Source: Aphodousia sp048520025
GTDB lineage: Bacteria; Pseudomonadota; Gammaproteobacteria; Burkholderiales; Burkholderiaceae_F
Direction of reading: 5' to 3'
DNA: 22,844 bases
Assembly: GCA_048520025.1 (NCBI GenBank)
Contig: DBFZTP010000073.1
Span: 1-22,844, forward strand
Shown here in pieces: positions 8,034 to 16,602 of this stretch. Positions within the stretch are counted from its first letter, which is position 1, and each line of letters begins with the position of its first letter. Under the pieces are notes generated by a model, which worked only from the letters and a program-made list of their open reading frames with translations, was not told where the DNA came from and ran no database searches. Made by a program: the position numbers and the translations under genes.

Positions 8034-9692
8034 ATGAATGGACTGACAATCCTGGCGTTTGCCATTGTTGTTCTGTTTTTAGGCTACCGCGTTTATGCGC
8101 GATGGCTTGAAAAGACGTGGGGTATCGACCCCAATGCAAAAACCCCTGCCCAAGTACTCAACGACGGTCAGGACTACACGCCGGCAAATCGCTGGAGTGT
8201 GTTTGCTCACCAATTTACCTCCATCACTGGTGCCGGCCCCGTCACGGGTCCGATTATTGCCGCCATGTTCGGTTGGCTTCCGGCCTTGCTTTGGATGTTG
8301 ATCGGCTCCATCTTCTTTGGTTGCGTTCAAGACTTCTCTGCCCTTTACGCTTCTGTGAAGAGCGGTGGTAAGTCCATGGGTGCCATCATCGAAGAACACA
8401 TCGGTCGTACCGGTCGTCAATTGTTCTTGCTCTTTTGCTGGCTCTTCACGATCCTTGTGATCGCTGCTTTCTGCGACATCGTGGCCAATACCTTTAATGG
8501 CTTCACGGCAACGGGCGAGCAAATCGTTCCGAACGCCGCCGCCGCCTCCATCTCCATGATCTACATGGTCGGCGCCATCATGTTCGGTCTTTACCTGAAG
8601 TATCGTAAGCCCAGCAGTGGCGAACAATTGGGCGTTGGTATCGTCTTGATGGTCGTGATGGTTTGGTTGGGTATTGAATTCCCGATCTACGCTGACAGCG
8701 AAACGTGGCGCTACATCGTTTTTGCCTACCTTTTCGCAGCCGCTGTTGTTCCGATGTGGCTTTTGAAGCAACCCCGTGACTACTTGAGCATGTTCCTTCT
8801 CATCGGCATGATCTTGGGTGGTGTGATCGGTGTCTTTGTTAAGAATCCTGACGTCAATCTTCCGGCTTTCGTTGGTTTTGAAGTCAAGGGCCTTGACCTC
8901 TTCCCGATGCTCTTTGTGACGATCGCTTGCGGTGCTGTTTCCGGTTTCCACAGCTTGGTGTCTTCGAGTACGTCTTCTAAGATGGTCGCCAATGAACAAG
9001 ACATGCGTCTTGTGGGTTACGGTTCCATGGCCGTTGAAGCTGTTTTGGGTGTCGTCTCCTTGATCGTTGTTTGTGCTGCTGCCTCTAACGGCGCTTTGCC
9101 GAGCGGCACGCCCTTCCAATTGTTCTCGAGCTCCATTGCCGGCTTCATGACGGAAATCTTCGGCATGCCTACCCATATCGCTGCCTGTGTCATGACGATG
9201 TGCGTAAGCGCCTTGGCTTTGACGAGTGTTGATGCTGTGGCTCGTATCGGCCGTATGTCCTTGCAAGAACTCTTCACGCCGCCTGCCAACCAAGAAAAGA
9301 CGGCTGTGCAAAAGCTCTTCACGAACACGGTCTTTGCAACGACGTTAACCTTGGTCTTGGGCTTCATGCTTTGCTTGGCCGGTTACATGAGCGTTTGGCC
9401 GCTCTTCGGTTCTGCTAACCAATTGTTGGCTGCCCTCGTCTTGACCGCTGTGGCTGTCTTTATGAAGGCAACGGGTCGCAAGGGCTGGATGCTTTACATC
9501 CCGATGAGCTTCATGCTTCTTGTGACGATGACGGCTATCTGCATGACGATCTTCCGCATCTTTGGCACGATTGCCAATGGCACGTTCGTCTTCATGGTCG
9601 GCGGCTTGCAACTCATCATCGCTTTTGCCTTGATCGCCTTGGCCGCATTGGTGGTTTACCACAGTGTGATTAAGTTAAGTGCAAAGAAGTGA
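8034..9692 (+). CDS. cstA: Carbon starvation CstA-family membrane transporter
   Basis: The product is a 552-residue polytopic inner-membrane protein. The family signature appears near the N terminus: DGQDYTPANRW (44-54), then AHQFTSITGAGPVTGPI (58-74) and FGCVQDF (95-101). CstA and its paralogue BtsT in E. coli take up pyruvate and peptides under carbon limitation. They are about 700 residues, so this is the shorter family form that ends after a last membrane helix with tail KLSAKK. The start is set by AAGGTG seven bases before the ATG. The TGA stop (9690-9692) directly abuts the tnpB stop on the other strand, so the right end of an insertion element begins at or inside the stop codon. The original C terminus may have been changed by this insertion. 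The transported substrate is inferred, not shown. Confidence 0.9.
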   Translation: MNGLTILAFAIVVLFLGYRVYARWLEKTWGIDPNAKTPAQVLNDGQDYTPANRWSVFAHQFTSITGAGPVTGPIIAAMFGWLPALLWMLIGSIFFGCVQDFSALYASVKSGGKSMGAIIEEHIGRTGRQLFLLFCWLFTILVIAAFCDIVANTFNGFTATGEQIVPNAAAASISMIYMVGAIMFGLYLKYRKPSSGEQLGVGIVLMVVMVWLGIEFPIYADSETWRYIVFAYLFAAAVVPMWLLKQPRDYLSMFLLIGMILGGVIGVFVKNPDVNLPAFVGFEVKGLDLFPMLFVTIACGAVSGFHSLVSSSTSSKMVANEQDMRLVGYGSMAVEAVLGVVSLIVVCAAASNGALPSGTPFQLFSSSIAGFMTEIFGMPTHIAACVMTMCVSALALTSVDAVARIGRMSLQELFTPPANQEKTAVQKLFTNTVFATTLTLVLGFMLCLAGYMSVWPLFGSANQLLAALVLTAVAVFMKATGRKGWMLYIPMSFMLLVTMTAICMTIFRIFGTIANGTFVFMVGGLQLIIAFALIALAALVVYHSVIKLSAKK

Positions 9693-10918
9693 CTACTCCC
9701 CTACCTGAAGGTAGGGGCTTCTTGTTTCATTGGCCGTTGCATTGTTTTCACAATGACTGACACAGCCTCCACAAGCAGAGACGGATAGCCCTTCCGCCAT
9801 TAATTTCAAAAGGCCTTGCTTTTGGATATTGATCGCCGCGTTATGATCTCGATCATGCGCGGCTCCACAAACCGGACAAGTCCACGCTCGGATCGATAGT
9901 GGCAAATCATCCAATTTGTACCCACAGGCACTACAAGTCTTTGACGATGGGTAAAAACGATCCATTTCAATTAATCGTTTCCCTTGGCGTTTTAACTTGT
10001 AAGCTAGCAAGGTGAAAAATCCACCCCAAGCCACATCGGCAATGCTCTTGGCAAGATGGTGATTTCTCATCATGTTCTTCGTTGATAAACTCTCAATAGC
10101 AACCGCTTGGTTTTCGTCAGCTACGCGTCGAGAGACCTTGTGTAAAAAATCCATTCGTTGACAGCGAACACGCTCATGTGCTTTTGCTACCAACTGACGA
10201 GCTTTCGCTCGATTCGCACTTCCTACCACTTTTCGGGATAGTTTCTTTTGCTTTCTGCGCAGATTAGCTTGAGCTTGTTTTAAATAACAAGGGTTCTCAA
10301 TCACTTCACCCCTGGAGTCGGTCAAGTAGGTCTTCAATCCCATATCCAAGCCAATGACACCCTCAGCCATAATGGAAGTTATCAATGGAGGTTCACATCT
10401 TCCGTCATCATAAAGAATGGAGGCATAGTATTTGCCACTTGGCTCCAGCGATAAAGTAATGCTTTTAACTTTACCGGTGATCGGTCGGTGGACTTTGGCT
10501 TTGATTTTTGAGAGTTTCGGGATTTTGATCCAATTGTCCCCACAAGACACGGAGGTACAGTGATAACTCTTTTGTGTACCGCGACGACTTTTGAATTTTG
10601 GGAAACCTCGACCGTGTTTAAAGAACCCAACAAAAGCCTTATCCAAATGACGAATTGACTCTTGCAAAGCGATGGCATCATAGTTCTTTAACCAAGCATA
10701 CTTTCGGGATTTCTTTACCTTCGATAAAAGAGGCTTAATATCACGTACTGGAGAAAGATTGACACCGTGAGTATGGTAGAAATGCTTTTTAATGTGAAGA
10801 GCCTTGTTGTAACAAAAACGAACAGCCCCAAACAGTCCGCAGAGGTAATCGGCCTGGGATGAGGTTGGATAAATTCGTATTTTCGTCGAACAAAAGCATT
10901 GTAGAAAATCTTACGCAT
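9693..10918 (-). pseudogene. tnpB: RNA-guided endonuclease TnpB with a one-base frameshift near the start
   Basis: The frame from 10910 down to the TAG at 9693-9695 is open and reads as TnpB throughout. It has IRIYPTSSQ and FGAVRFCYNKA at the N terminus, then LDKAFVGFF and a RuvC-like nuclease. Numbered on the repaired 408-residue protein, the catalytic residues are D192 (IGLDMG), E276 (AIESLS) and D358 (DRDHNAA). A four-cysteine zinc finger uses C329, C332, C348 and C351. This frame has no ATG, GTG or TTG before an internal TTG at 10667, which would drop 84 residues. The only good ATG (10916-10918) is in another frame and reads MRKIFYNAFVRRK. One extra A in the AAAA run (plus-strand TTTT, 10880-10883) joins it exactly to IRIYPT. 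It is therefore probably a recent frameshift, a sequencing error, or a slippage site. Catalytic motifs are intact, so activity is possible if the start is restored. Confidence 0.85.
9698..9717 (-). repeat. Right-end hairpin of the tnpB element
   Basis: CCCCTACC (9698-9705) and GGTAGGGG (9710-9717) form an 8-bp stem with a TGAA loop. It overlaps the last sense codons of tnpB. In this superfamily such subterminal hairpins are recognised by the transposase, and the right-end transcript forms the scaffold of the TnpB guide RNA. It may also help to end the converging cstA and tnpB transcripts. Confidence 0.7.
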
Positions 10919-11004
10919 TAAATCTGTTAGCGATTTTAATCATACACAAATAGATCAATTTTAGACTTACATTTATACACTATTAACAAAGTCTTTCGAC
11001 TTTT

Positions 11005-11044
11005 CGCCATTCATCCCGCTAATGAATTAGCGGGGTTTCTGGCG
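11005..11044. repeat. Composite inverted repeat, probable left-end hairpin of the tnpB element
   Basis: An outer stem CGCCA/TGGCG (11005-11009 with 11040-11044) and an inner 9-bp stem CCCGCTAAT/ATTAGCGGG (11015-11023 with 11026-11034) are separated by a symmetric 5x5 internal loop. There is no T-run on the minus strand just after it, so it is not an obvious trmJ terminator. Its place upstream of tnpB suits the left end of an IS200/IS605 element. A smaller hairpin, AAAGTC/GACTTT, lies next to it at 10988-11003. Confidence 0.55.
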
Positions 11045-11072
11045 ATTTTCTCTAAATCGACATGACAAAAAA

Positions 11073-11882
11073 TTAAGATTTTGTTTTTTGTTTGCACTTA
11101 CTGCCCGCGCGATCGTTTTTCGGGCGAATAATTTGAGAGCAAATGCCTCGCAACAAATCAATTTCCGGTTGCGTTAATTGCGTTCTGGAAAATAATCGTC
11201 TTACACGTGGCATAAACAGCTTGGGTTCTTCGGGATTTAGAACACCCACATGGATCATCGCTTCCTCAAAGTGTTTTAAGAAACCTTCAGTGGCCACCGT
11301 ATCGGCCAACTTCTCCCCTTCAAAGCGATTTTGCCAATCATAGAGACCGTCATGCGTCACTTTTGAATCCATCAGTGCCATATGAAGTTCGTAAGCCATA
11401 ATTTGCACGGCTTGCGAGAGATTTAAGCTGGAACTTTCAGGATCGGCAGGAATCGCTGCACAACCTTGGCAAAGAGCGACATCTTCGTTACTTAACCCGG
11501 TTCTTTCACAACCAAAGACAAATGCAATTTCACCTTGGTTTTGAGCTAAAAAGTCATGAGCCTTTTGAGAGACAAGTCGCACCGGTTCAATGGCTGCGCC
11601 GAACTCTCGATCGTAACCCGACATGGCCCAGGCAAATTGCACACCTTCTAACGCTTCAAGCAAACTGTCGTGACTGCGACTGGCTTCTAAAACGTCGATG
11701 GAACTCGTTGCATAAGCCACCGCTTCCGGATCCGTACGATAGGAGTCGACCCAGGGCTTCACAACACGCAAATCGCGAAAGCCCATCGTCTTGATGGCGC
11801 GAGCGGCAGAACCGATATTGCCGGGGTGAGCAGGTTCAACCAAAATGAAACGAACATGTTGCGCTAAGAGGGAAGTAGACAT
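11073..11882 (-). CDS. trmJ: TrmJ, tRNA (cytidine/uridine-32 2'-O)-methyltransferase
   Basis: The product is 269 residues of the SPOUT methyltransferase superfamily (E. coli TrmJ is 246). It uses S-adenosylmethionine to methylate the ribose at position 32 of several tRNAs in the cytoplasm. The N-terminal signature is RFILVEPAHPGNIGSAARA (about 11-29), which carries the conserved Asn and Arg. The trefoil-knot cofactor site is formed by FVFGCERTGLSNED (about 121-134) and SSLNLSQAVQIMAYEL (about 150-165). The C-terminal extension from about 170 is helical and ends in a basic tail (KCKQKTKS). It is divergent from suhB with 101 bases between them, an arrangement I recall as common in Burkholderiales. 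The tnpB element lies just downstream of its stop and may have displaced its terminator. Confidence 0.93.
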   Translation of the reverse strand: MSTSLLAQHVRFILVEPAHPGNIGSAARAIKTMGFRDLRVVKPWVDSYRTDPEAVAYATSSIDVLEASRSHDSLLEALEGVQFAWAMSGYDREFGAAIEPVRLVSQKAHDFLAQNQGEIAFVFGCERTGLSNEDVALCQGCAAIPADPESSSLNLSQAVQIMAYELHMALMDSKVTHDGLYDWQNRFEGEKLADTVATEGFLKHFEEAMIHVGVLNPEEPKLFMPRVRRLFSRTQLTQPEIDLLRGICSQIIRPKNDRAGSKCKQKTKS

Positions 11883-11983
11883 TTTTCAATATCGGGCTCA
11901 AAAAGCCATCAAAATCATTAAAATTAACGGGTTATAGATTTTAGAACAAGATACCTAATTTTTCTTTAAAGGATGGTCAGAAC

Positions 11984-12784
11984 ATGAGTTCTCCGATGCT
12001 TAACATCGCTGTTAAAGCCGCTCAAGCTGCTTGCACTATCATTTCTCGCGCCGAAGACAATCTCTCTTCAATCGAGATTCACAAAAAGGCTCACTCTGAC
12101 TTTGTGAGTGAAGTTGACATGGCTTGCGAACGCACCATCGTCGAAATCTTGCATGAAGCCTTCCCCAAGCATCAAATCTTGGCCGAAGAAACGGGCTTGA
12201 CCGGCCCGCAAAATAGCCAATACCAATGGATTATCGATCCGTTGGACGGTACGACGAACTTTATCCACGGTTTCCCGCAATACGCTGTTTCTATCGCCTT
12301 AAAGCGCGATAACGAAATCATTGAAGCTGTTGTGGCCGATCCTACCCGTAACGAAATCTTTACGGCTACGCGCGGTGTCGGTGCCTACTTAAACGGTCGC
12401 CGCATTCGTGTAAGTAAGCGCGTTGCTTTGGCTGACGCCTTAATCGGCACGGGCTTCCCCTTCCGTCGTCAAGACAACGTTGATGCCTTTATGCAAGTCT
12501 TCCGTGAAGTTGCTCCGAAGACGAGTGGTTTGCGTCGCGCAGGTGCCGCTTCTCTTGACTTGGCCTACGTTGCCGCCGGTCGTTTGGATGGTTTCTTTGA
12601 ACCGAATTTAAAGAGCTGGGACATCGCTGCCGGTTCTCTCTTGGTGTTGGAAGCTGGCGGTTTGGTAACGGACTTCACGGGTGAAGGTAACTACCTCACG
12701 ACAGGTCAAATCGTTGCCGGTACGCCGAAGGTCTTCGGTCAATTGTTGCCGTTGGTCAACAAGAACTACCCCGACGTCAAGTAA
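11984..12784 (+). CDS. suhB: Inositol-1-monophosphatase family protein SuhB
   Basis: The 266-residue product matches the family length. It has the two Mg-dependent phosphatase signatures: WIIDPLDGTTNFIHGFP (about 82-98), preceded by the metal ligand Glu in AEETG (about 67-71), and SWDIAAGSLLVLEAGG (about 209-224). In E. coli SuhB dephosphorylates inositol monophosphate in vitro, and its main role is with NusA/RNA polymerase in rRNA antitermination and maturation. That role is likely but not provable here. AAAGGA lies about 10 bases before the ATG. Codon use is strongly biased (many TTG, CGT, GGC codons), suggesting high expression. mutS starts 16 bases after its stop on the same strand, so the two are probably co-transcribed. 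Confidence 0.94.
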   Translation: MSSPMLNIAVKAAQAACTIISRAEDNLSSIEIHKKAHSDFVSEVDMACERTIVEILHEAFPKHQILAEETGLTGPQNSQYQWIIDPLDGTTNFIHGFPQYAVSIALKRDNEIIEAVVADPTRNEIFTATRGVGAYLNGRRIRVSKRVALADALIGTGFPFRRQDNVDAFMQVFREVAPKTSGLRRAGAASLDLAYVAAGRLDGFFEPNLKSWDIAAGSLLVLEAGGLVTDFTGEGNYLTTGQIVAGTPKVFGQLLPLVNKNYPDVK

Positions 12785-12800
12785 TCCGAAAAGATTTGGC

Positions 12801-15434
12801 ATGAGTATCGATAAAAACGCCAAAACCGAAGTCGATCCGTTGGCAGGGTACACCCCTGCCATTCGTCGTTTCTTGGAAATCAAAGCCCAACATCCTGAAA
12901 CTTTGTTGCTTTACCGGATGGGGGACTTTTATGAAACGTTTTTTGATGATGCTATTCGTGCCAATCGTCTCTTAGGCATCACGCTCACCGCTCGCGGCAC
13001 CGACACAGAAGGCAACCCCATTCCGATGGCGGGTGTCCCTGAAAAGACCTTAGAACAATACTTGGCTCGCTTGGTTCGTTTGGGTGTTTCTGTCGCGATT
13101 TGCGAACAAGTGGGCGACCCCAGTAAAGGGCCGCTCGAGCGAGAACTCGCCCGTATTGTGACGCCCGGCACTCTTACCGAAAACGAACTTTTGCCTCAAA
13201 AGCAAAATGCGTCTCTATTGGCAGTGTCACCCGCAAAGGGCAAGAAGAATCGTGTCGGTTTAGCCTGGCTTGTGCTCAGTAACGGGCAATTCCATACAGC
13301 TCTCACCACGCGTGAAGAGCTTGCGAGCGAAATTTATCGCATTGGTCCGAGCGAAATCTTGGTGCCCGAAGACTTTAAGGAAACCCTTCAAGCCGAGCAC
13401 TTAAGTGCGACCATCACTCCCCTTCCCCAATGGCACTTTAGTCCTGATCATGGGGAAGCCAAACTCAAGCACCAATTCGAAGTGCAAACGCTTAGTGCTT
13501 GGGGTTTGGATGAAGTGCCCGATGCCGTGAGCGCAGCCGGTGCACTTTTGGGATACGCCGAAACAACACAATGTGAGGCAATTCCTCACCTTTTGCCCCC
13601 GGTGTTTGAAGTTCAATCTCGCTTTGTCGGTATTGATCCGGCAACGCGTCGCAATTTGGAGCTCACCGAAACACTGCGTGGTGACGATGGCCCGACGTTA
13701 TTCTCGTTGCTCGATCATTGTAAAACCGGCATGGGCTCTCGCACATTGCATCAGTGGTTGCACAACCCCTTGCGTGACTTCACTGAAATTGCCGCTCGCC
13801 ACAATGCCTTGGGATCTTTAATCGAAGCTGAAACGATTCTCGAAAGTCTTAAAGAACACTTTAAGACGTTGCCCGACCTCGAGCGTTTAGCCACGCGTAT
13901 TGCTTTAAAGAGCATTCGCCCGAAGGAATTGGCCGCACTTCGTGATGCCTTGCCCCATTTGGCACTCATCGTTGCCAATGCTCGCGTCATTGACGATCCT
14001 TTCTTGGCTGACCGCCTTGCTGCCCTTGTTATTGATCCTGCGCTTTACGAAAAATTAGACGCGGCACTATTGCCCGAGCCCGCCACGCTTTTGCGTGATG
14101 GGGATGTCATTGCGAGCGAGTACAACGAAGAGTTAAAGAACCTGCGTGAATTGCGTGACAACGCCGGTAATTTCTTAGTGGAATTTGAAGCGCGAGAACG
14201 AGAAAGCACGGGCATCAGCAATTTGCGTGTGCAATATAACCGCGTCCAAGGCTACTTTATTGAAGTCTCTCGCGGACAAGCCGATCAAGTTCCGGTTCAC
14301 TATCATCGTAAGCAAACACTTAAAAATACCGAGCGTTACATCACGCCGGAATTAAAGGCTTACGAGGATAAAGCGCTCTCGGCACAAGAGCGTTCAATGG
14401 AACTGCAAAAAGAGCTCTATAACGATCTTTTAGAGTTTGCCGATCACTACATCCGTGATCTTCAAAACGCCGCCATCGCCATCGGCGAAATTGATGTGTT
14501 GATGGCCTTGGCTACGCATTCTATTAAAGCCAATTGGGTTAAACCTAGCCTTGAAAAGGTGCCGGGTATTGAACTCGAAGGCGCTCGTCACCCGGTGGTT
14601 GAAGACGCCATTGAAACCTATACGCCCAACGACTGCGTACTCATGCCCGGTCGTCGCTTATTGGTGATTACCGGCCCCAATATGGGCGGTAAATCGACCT
14701 TTATGCGCTCGGTGGCGTTAATTGTGCTCCTTACCCACATCGGCAGCTTTGTCCCTGCCACAAGCGCCAAAATCGGTCCCGTTGATCGTATTTTGACGCG
14801 TATCGGTGCCAGTGACGACTTGGCTCGCGGGCGTTCCACTTTCATGGTGGAAATGACAGAAGCTGCCGCCATTTTGCATCAGGCCACAGAGCAAAGCTTG
14901 GTATTGATGGACGAAATCGGCCGCGGTACCTCAACCTTTGATGGGTTGAGTTTGGCTGGCGCCATTGCTCACGAGTTGGCTTTGGTGAAAAAGAGTTTCA
15001 CGCTTTTTGCAACGCACTACTTTGAATTGACGAAACTTGCCCAAACGGCGCCTGAAGTCGCCAACGTTCATGTGGCAGCGGTTGAAAACAAGTCTCGCAT
15101 TGTCTTTTTGCACGAAGTCAAAGAGGGCCCCGCCAACCAAAGTTATGGGATTGCCGTTGCTCAGTTAGCAGGGGTTCCCAATAGTGTCATTCGTCGTGCT
15201 CGTAATATGCTTGCTGAGCTTGAAAGCCGCTCTCATACGAATGAACAGTTGGATCTCTTCGCTGTTGATCCGTTAATTGAAATGGATAATGAAAAAGAGC
15301 CCGAAATCGAGCCCTCTTTCTTGCTCTGTGAAGAGCTTAATAACTTGGATATCGATCAGCTCTCGCCCCGTCAAGCCTTAGATCTTCTCTATAGCTTAAA
15401 AGACAAAGCTAACGATATCGTTTCTGACCGCTAA
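12801..15434 (+). CDS. mutS: DNA mismatch repair protein MutS
   Basis: The protein has 877 residues (E. coli MutS 853). It recognises base mismatches and small loops and recruits MutL. Motifs are the mismatch-stacking FYE at residues 43-45 in GDFYETFFDD, Walker A GPNMGGKST at 625-633, and Walker B LMDEIGRGTSTF with D704 and E705. ATHYFELT is the switch histidine segment, and a C-terminal tetramerisation-type tail follows. I chose the ATG at 12801 because the protein there (MSIDKNAKTE) leads directly into the conserved N-terminal domain. The frame is open further upstream to an ATG at 12681, but that part lies inside suhB and reads as low-complexity shadow. The gene ends three bases before the stop of the converging FKBP gene. 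Confidence 0.96.
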   Translation: MSIDKNAKTEVDPLAGYTPAIRRFLEIKAQHPETLLLYRMGDFYETFFDDAIRANRLLGITLTARGTDTEGNPIPMAGVPEKTLEQYLARLVRLGVSVAICEQVGDPSKGPLERELARIVTPGTLTENELLPQKQNASLLAVSPAKGKKNRVGLAWLVLSNGQFHTALTTREELASEIYRIGPSEILVPEDFKETLQAEHLSATITPLPQWHFSPDHGEAKLKHQFEVQTLSAWGLDEVPDAVSAAGALLGYAETTQCEAIPHLLPPVFEVQSRFVGIDPATRRNLELTETLRGDDGPTLFSLLDHCKTGMGSRTLHQWLHNPLRDFTEIAARHNALGSLIEAETILESLKEHFKTLPDLERLATRIALKSIRPKELAALRDALPHLALIVANARVIDDPFLADRLAALVIDPALYEKLDAALLPEPATLLRDGDVIASEYNEELKNLRELRDNAGNFLVEFEARERESTGISNLRVQYNRVQGYFIEVSRGQADQVPVHYHRKQTLKNTERYITPELKAYEDKALSAQERSMELQKELYNDLLEFADHYIRDLQNAAIAIGEIDVLMALATHSIKANWVKPSLEKVPGIELEGARHPVVEDAIETYTPNDCVLMPGRRLLVITGPNMGGKSTFMRSVALIVLLTHIGSFVPATSAKIGPVDRILTRIGASDDLARGRSTFMVEMTEAAAILHQATEQSLVLMDEIGRGTSTFDGLSLAGAIAHELALVKKSFTLFATHYFELTKLAQTAPEVANVHVAAVENKSRIVFLHEVKEGPANQSYGIAVAQLAGVPNSVIRRARNMLAELESRSHTNEQLDLFAVDPLIEMDNEKEPEIEPSFLLCEELNNLDIDQLSPRQALDLLYSLKDKANDIVSDR

Positions 15435-15437
15435 CGC

Positions 15438-15971
15438 TTAGTGGCGAGTTGCGGTCGGATCGTCCTCTTCGTCAGCATCAAAGACATCAACCTTTTTGTC
15501 TGTAATTTGCAAGAAATTCGGCACCACGACATCGTCGGTCGTGCCCATTTCTGCCTTAGCAGGCGCCACATCCTTAATCTTAATTTCGAAATGCAAACCG
15601 TAACCGGCCAACGGGTGGTTACCGTCTAAAACCACCACGCCTTCGGCGATATCCGTCACGCGATAGACGCGATCCAAAGTTTCACCACGAATTTCCGTGT
15701 ATTGCAAACCAACTTCCACACCTTCATCAAAGTCCGTTTCCGGTCTAATGATCAAAGCGCTGTCGTCATAATCACCAAAAGCCTCTTCAGGTTCAAGTTC
15801 AATGGTGAGCGTTTCGCCCGCTTGCTTACCTTCTAAGGCCGCTTCAATGACAGGGAAAATGTCACCATGACCGTGCCAGTAGGCCAAGTCTTCTGCTGTT
15901 TCAAGTAAGTTCTTTTGCAAATCGTACATTTGCACAGACATCGTCACCAACGTATCTTTTTGAATTTTCAT
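15438..15971 (-). CDS. FKBP-type peptidyl-prolyl isomerase, SlyD-like
   Basis: The 177-residue protein has the SlyD layout. An FKBP half-domain contains YWHGHGDIFPVIEAALEGKQAGE (about 31-53), an insert-in-flap chaperone domain covers about 66-117, and the return to the FKBP fold is at LDGNHPLAGYGLHFEIKIKDV (about 115-135). It should catalyse cis-trans isomerisation of Xaa-Pro bonds and act as a cytoplasmic chaperone. No signal peptide is seen. The C-terminal tail is acidic (DADEEDD, then TATRH) and lacks the His/Cys-rich nickel-binding tail of E. coli SlyD, so a metallochaperone role is unlikely. It lies five bases after the DUF805-SHOCT gene, whose last codons carry its AAGGG ribosome site, indicating an operon. 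Confidence 0.9.
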   Translation of the reverse strand: MKIQKDTLVTMSVQMYDLQKNLLETAEDLAYWHGHGDIFPVIEAALEGKQAGETLTIELEPEEAFGDYDDSALIIRPETDFDEGVEVGLQYTEIRGETLDRVYRVTDIAEGVVVLDGNHPLAGYGLHFEIKIKDVAPAKAEMGTTDDVVVPNFLQITDKKVDVFDADEEDDPTATRH

Positions 15972-15976
15972 TCGTT

Positions 15977-16498
15977 TTAACCCTTCAAAAGTTTGGTTTT
16001 GGCTTTTTGGAACTCTTCTTCAGTCAACTGACCTTTTTCGAAAAGTTGCGACAAAATTTGTAATTCGCGCACACGCATTTCTTCGTTCGCACCGGGGATG
16101 TAGAAGTTATTGTCCCCATTGGGATTTAAGCCATATTCATTGGCACCGCGCGTGGATGAAATCGACCCGATGATAAGAATAAAAATAAATTCCAAACCGG
16201 GCAAAAAGTGCATCAACGCCCAAAGACCGCTGGCACTTATATCATGGAGGCGACGCACGGAGGCTGAAATCATCGAAACGGCAGAAATTAACGTCAACGC
16301 AAAATAAAGCTGAGAGGTTTCTTCCCAAAGTTCAGGATTGGCCGTCACATCTTCGATGCCCACGCTTGCCAAATCATAGCTATCGTACCAAAACCACATA
16401 TAAGGAACGCCGATACGAATCACCAGCCACGTCAGCATCACGAGCCAATAACGGCTTCGCGTTAAACGGCCTTTAAAGGAGAAAAATAGATTTAACAT
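15977..16498 (-). CDS. DUF805 membrane protein with C-terminal SHOCT domain
   Basis: The 173-residue protein begins with the DUF805 signature FSFKGRLTRSRYWLVM (about 6-21), a membrane family of unknown function. It has about four hydrophobic helices (about 18-37, 65-80, 95-112 and part of the flank), including the usual SASVRRLHDI segment. The last 30 residues, VRELQILSQLFEKGQLTEEEFQKAKTKLL, form a SHOCT (short C-terminal) helical hairpin, a common add-on thought to mediate oligomerisation or binding. The domain fusion is known in proteobacteria. It is upstream of the FKBP gene by five bases and probably co-transcribed. The biological role is unknown; residue ranges are estimates by eye. Confidence 0.85.
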   Translation of the reverse strand: MLNLFFSFKGRLTRSRYWLVMLTWLVIRIGVPYMWFWYDSYDLASVGIEDVTANPELWEETSQLYFALTLISAVSMISASVRRLHDISASGLWALMHFLPGLEFIFILIIGSISSTRGANEYGLNPNGDNNFYIPGANEEMRVRELQILSQLFEKGQLTEEEFQKAKTKLLKG

Positions 16499-16602
16499 TT
16501 TTGGAAAAACAACAAAATTTCGATCAAAAATTCAACCCCACAAGTTTAATTTAATCAGGGAAAAATTTTTGAGAATCGACGGATCTAAAACACTTTTGTT
16601 TG

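Larger units (their letters stand above)
9689..11044 (-). mobile_element. IS200/IS605-superfamily (IS1341-type) element with tnpB only
   Basis: The element contains tnpB and no tnpA. Its right end (low coordinates) carries a hairpin, CCCCTACC/GGTAGGGG at 9698-9717, lying inside the last codons of tnpB and ending against the cstA stop codon. Its left end probably includes the composite hairpin at 11005-11044. Exact ends are not certain: elements of this group make no target duplications and lack terminal inverted repeats. The right boundary is placed at a terminal TCAC (minus strand, 9689-9692) by analogy with the tetranucleotide cleavage sites of the family. With no tnpA it would need a transposase supplied in trans. 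Confidence 0.7.

Noticed and set aside
8079..9311. 410-codon open frame antisense to cstA
   Set aside because: It reads as low-complexity His/Asp/Arg-rich sequence with no domain. The sense frame is a clear CstA, and strongly biased codons leave few stop codons in the antisense frame.
9693..10667. tnpB taken as a complete gene from the TTG at 10667
   Set aside because: The reading frame continues upstream with clear TnpB N-terminal sequence; starting at the TTG would delete 84 conserved residues.
12681..12800. Upstream extension of mutS inside suhB
   Set aside because: The conserved MutS N terminus begins just after the ATG at 12801, and the extension overlaps the well-supported suhB coding frame.
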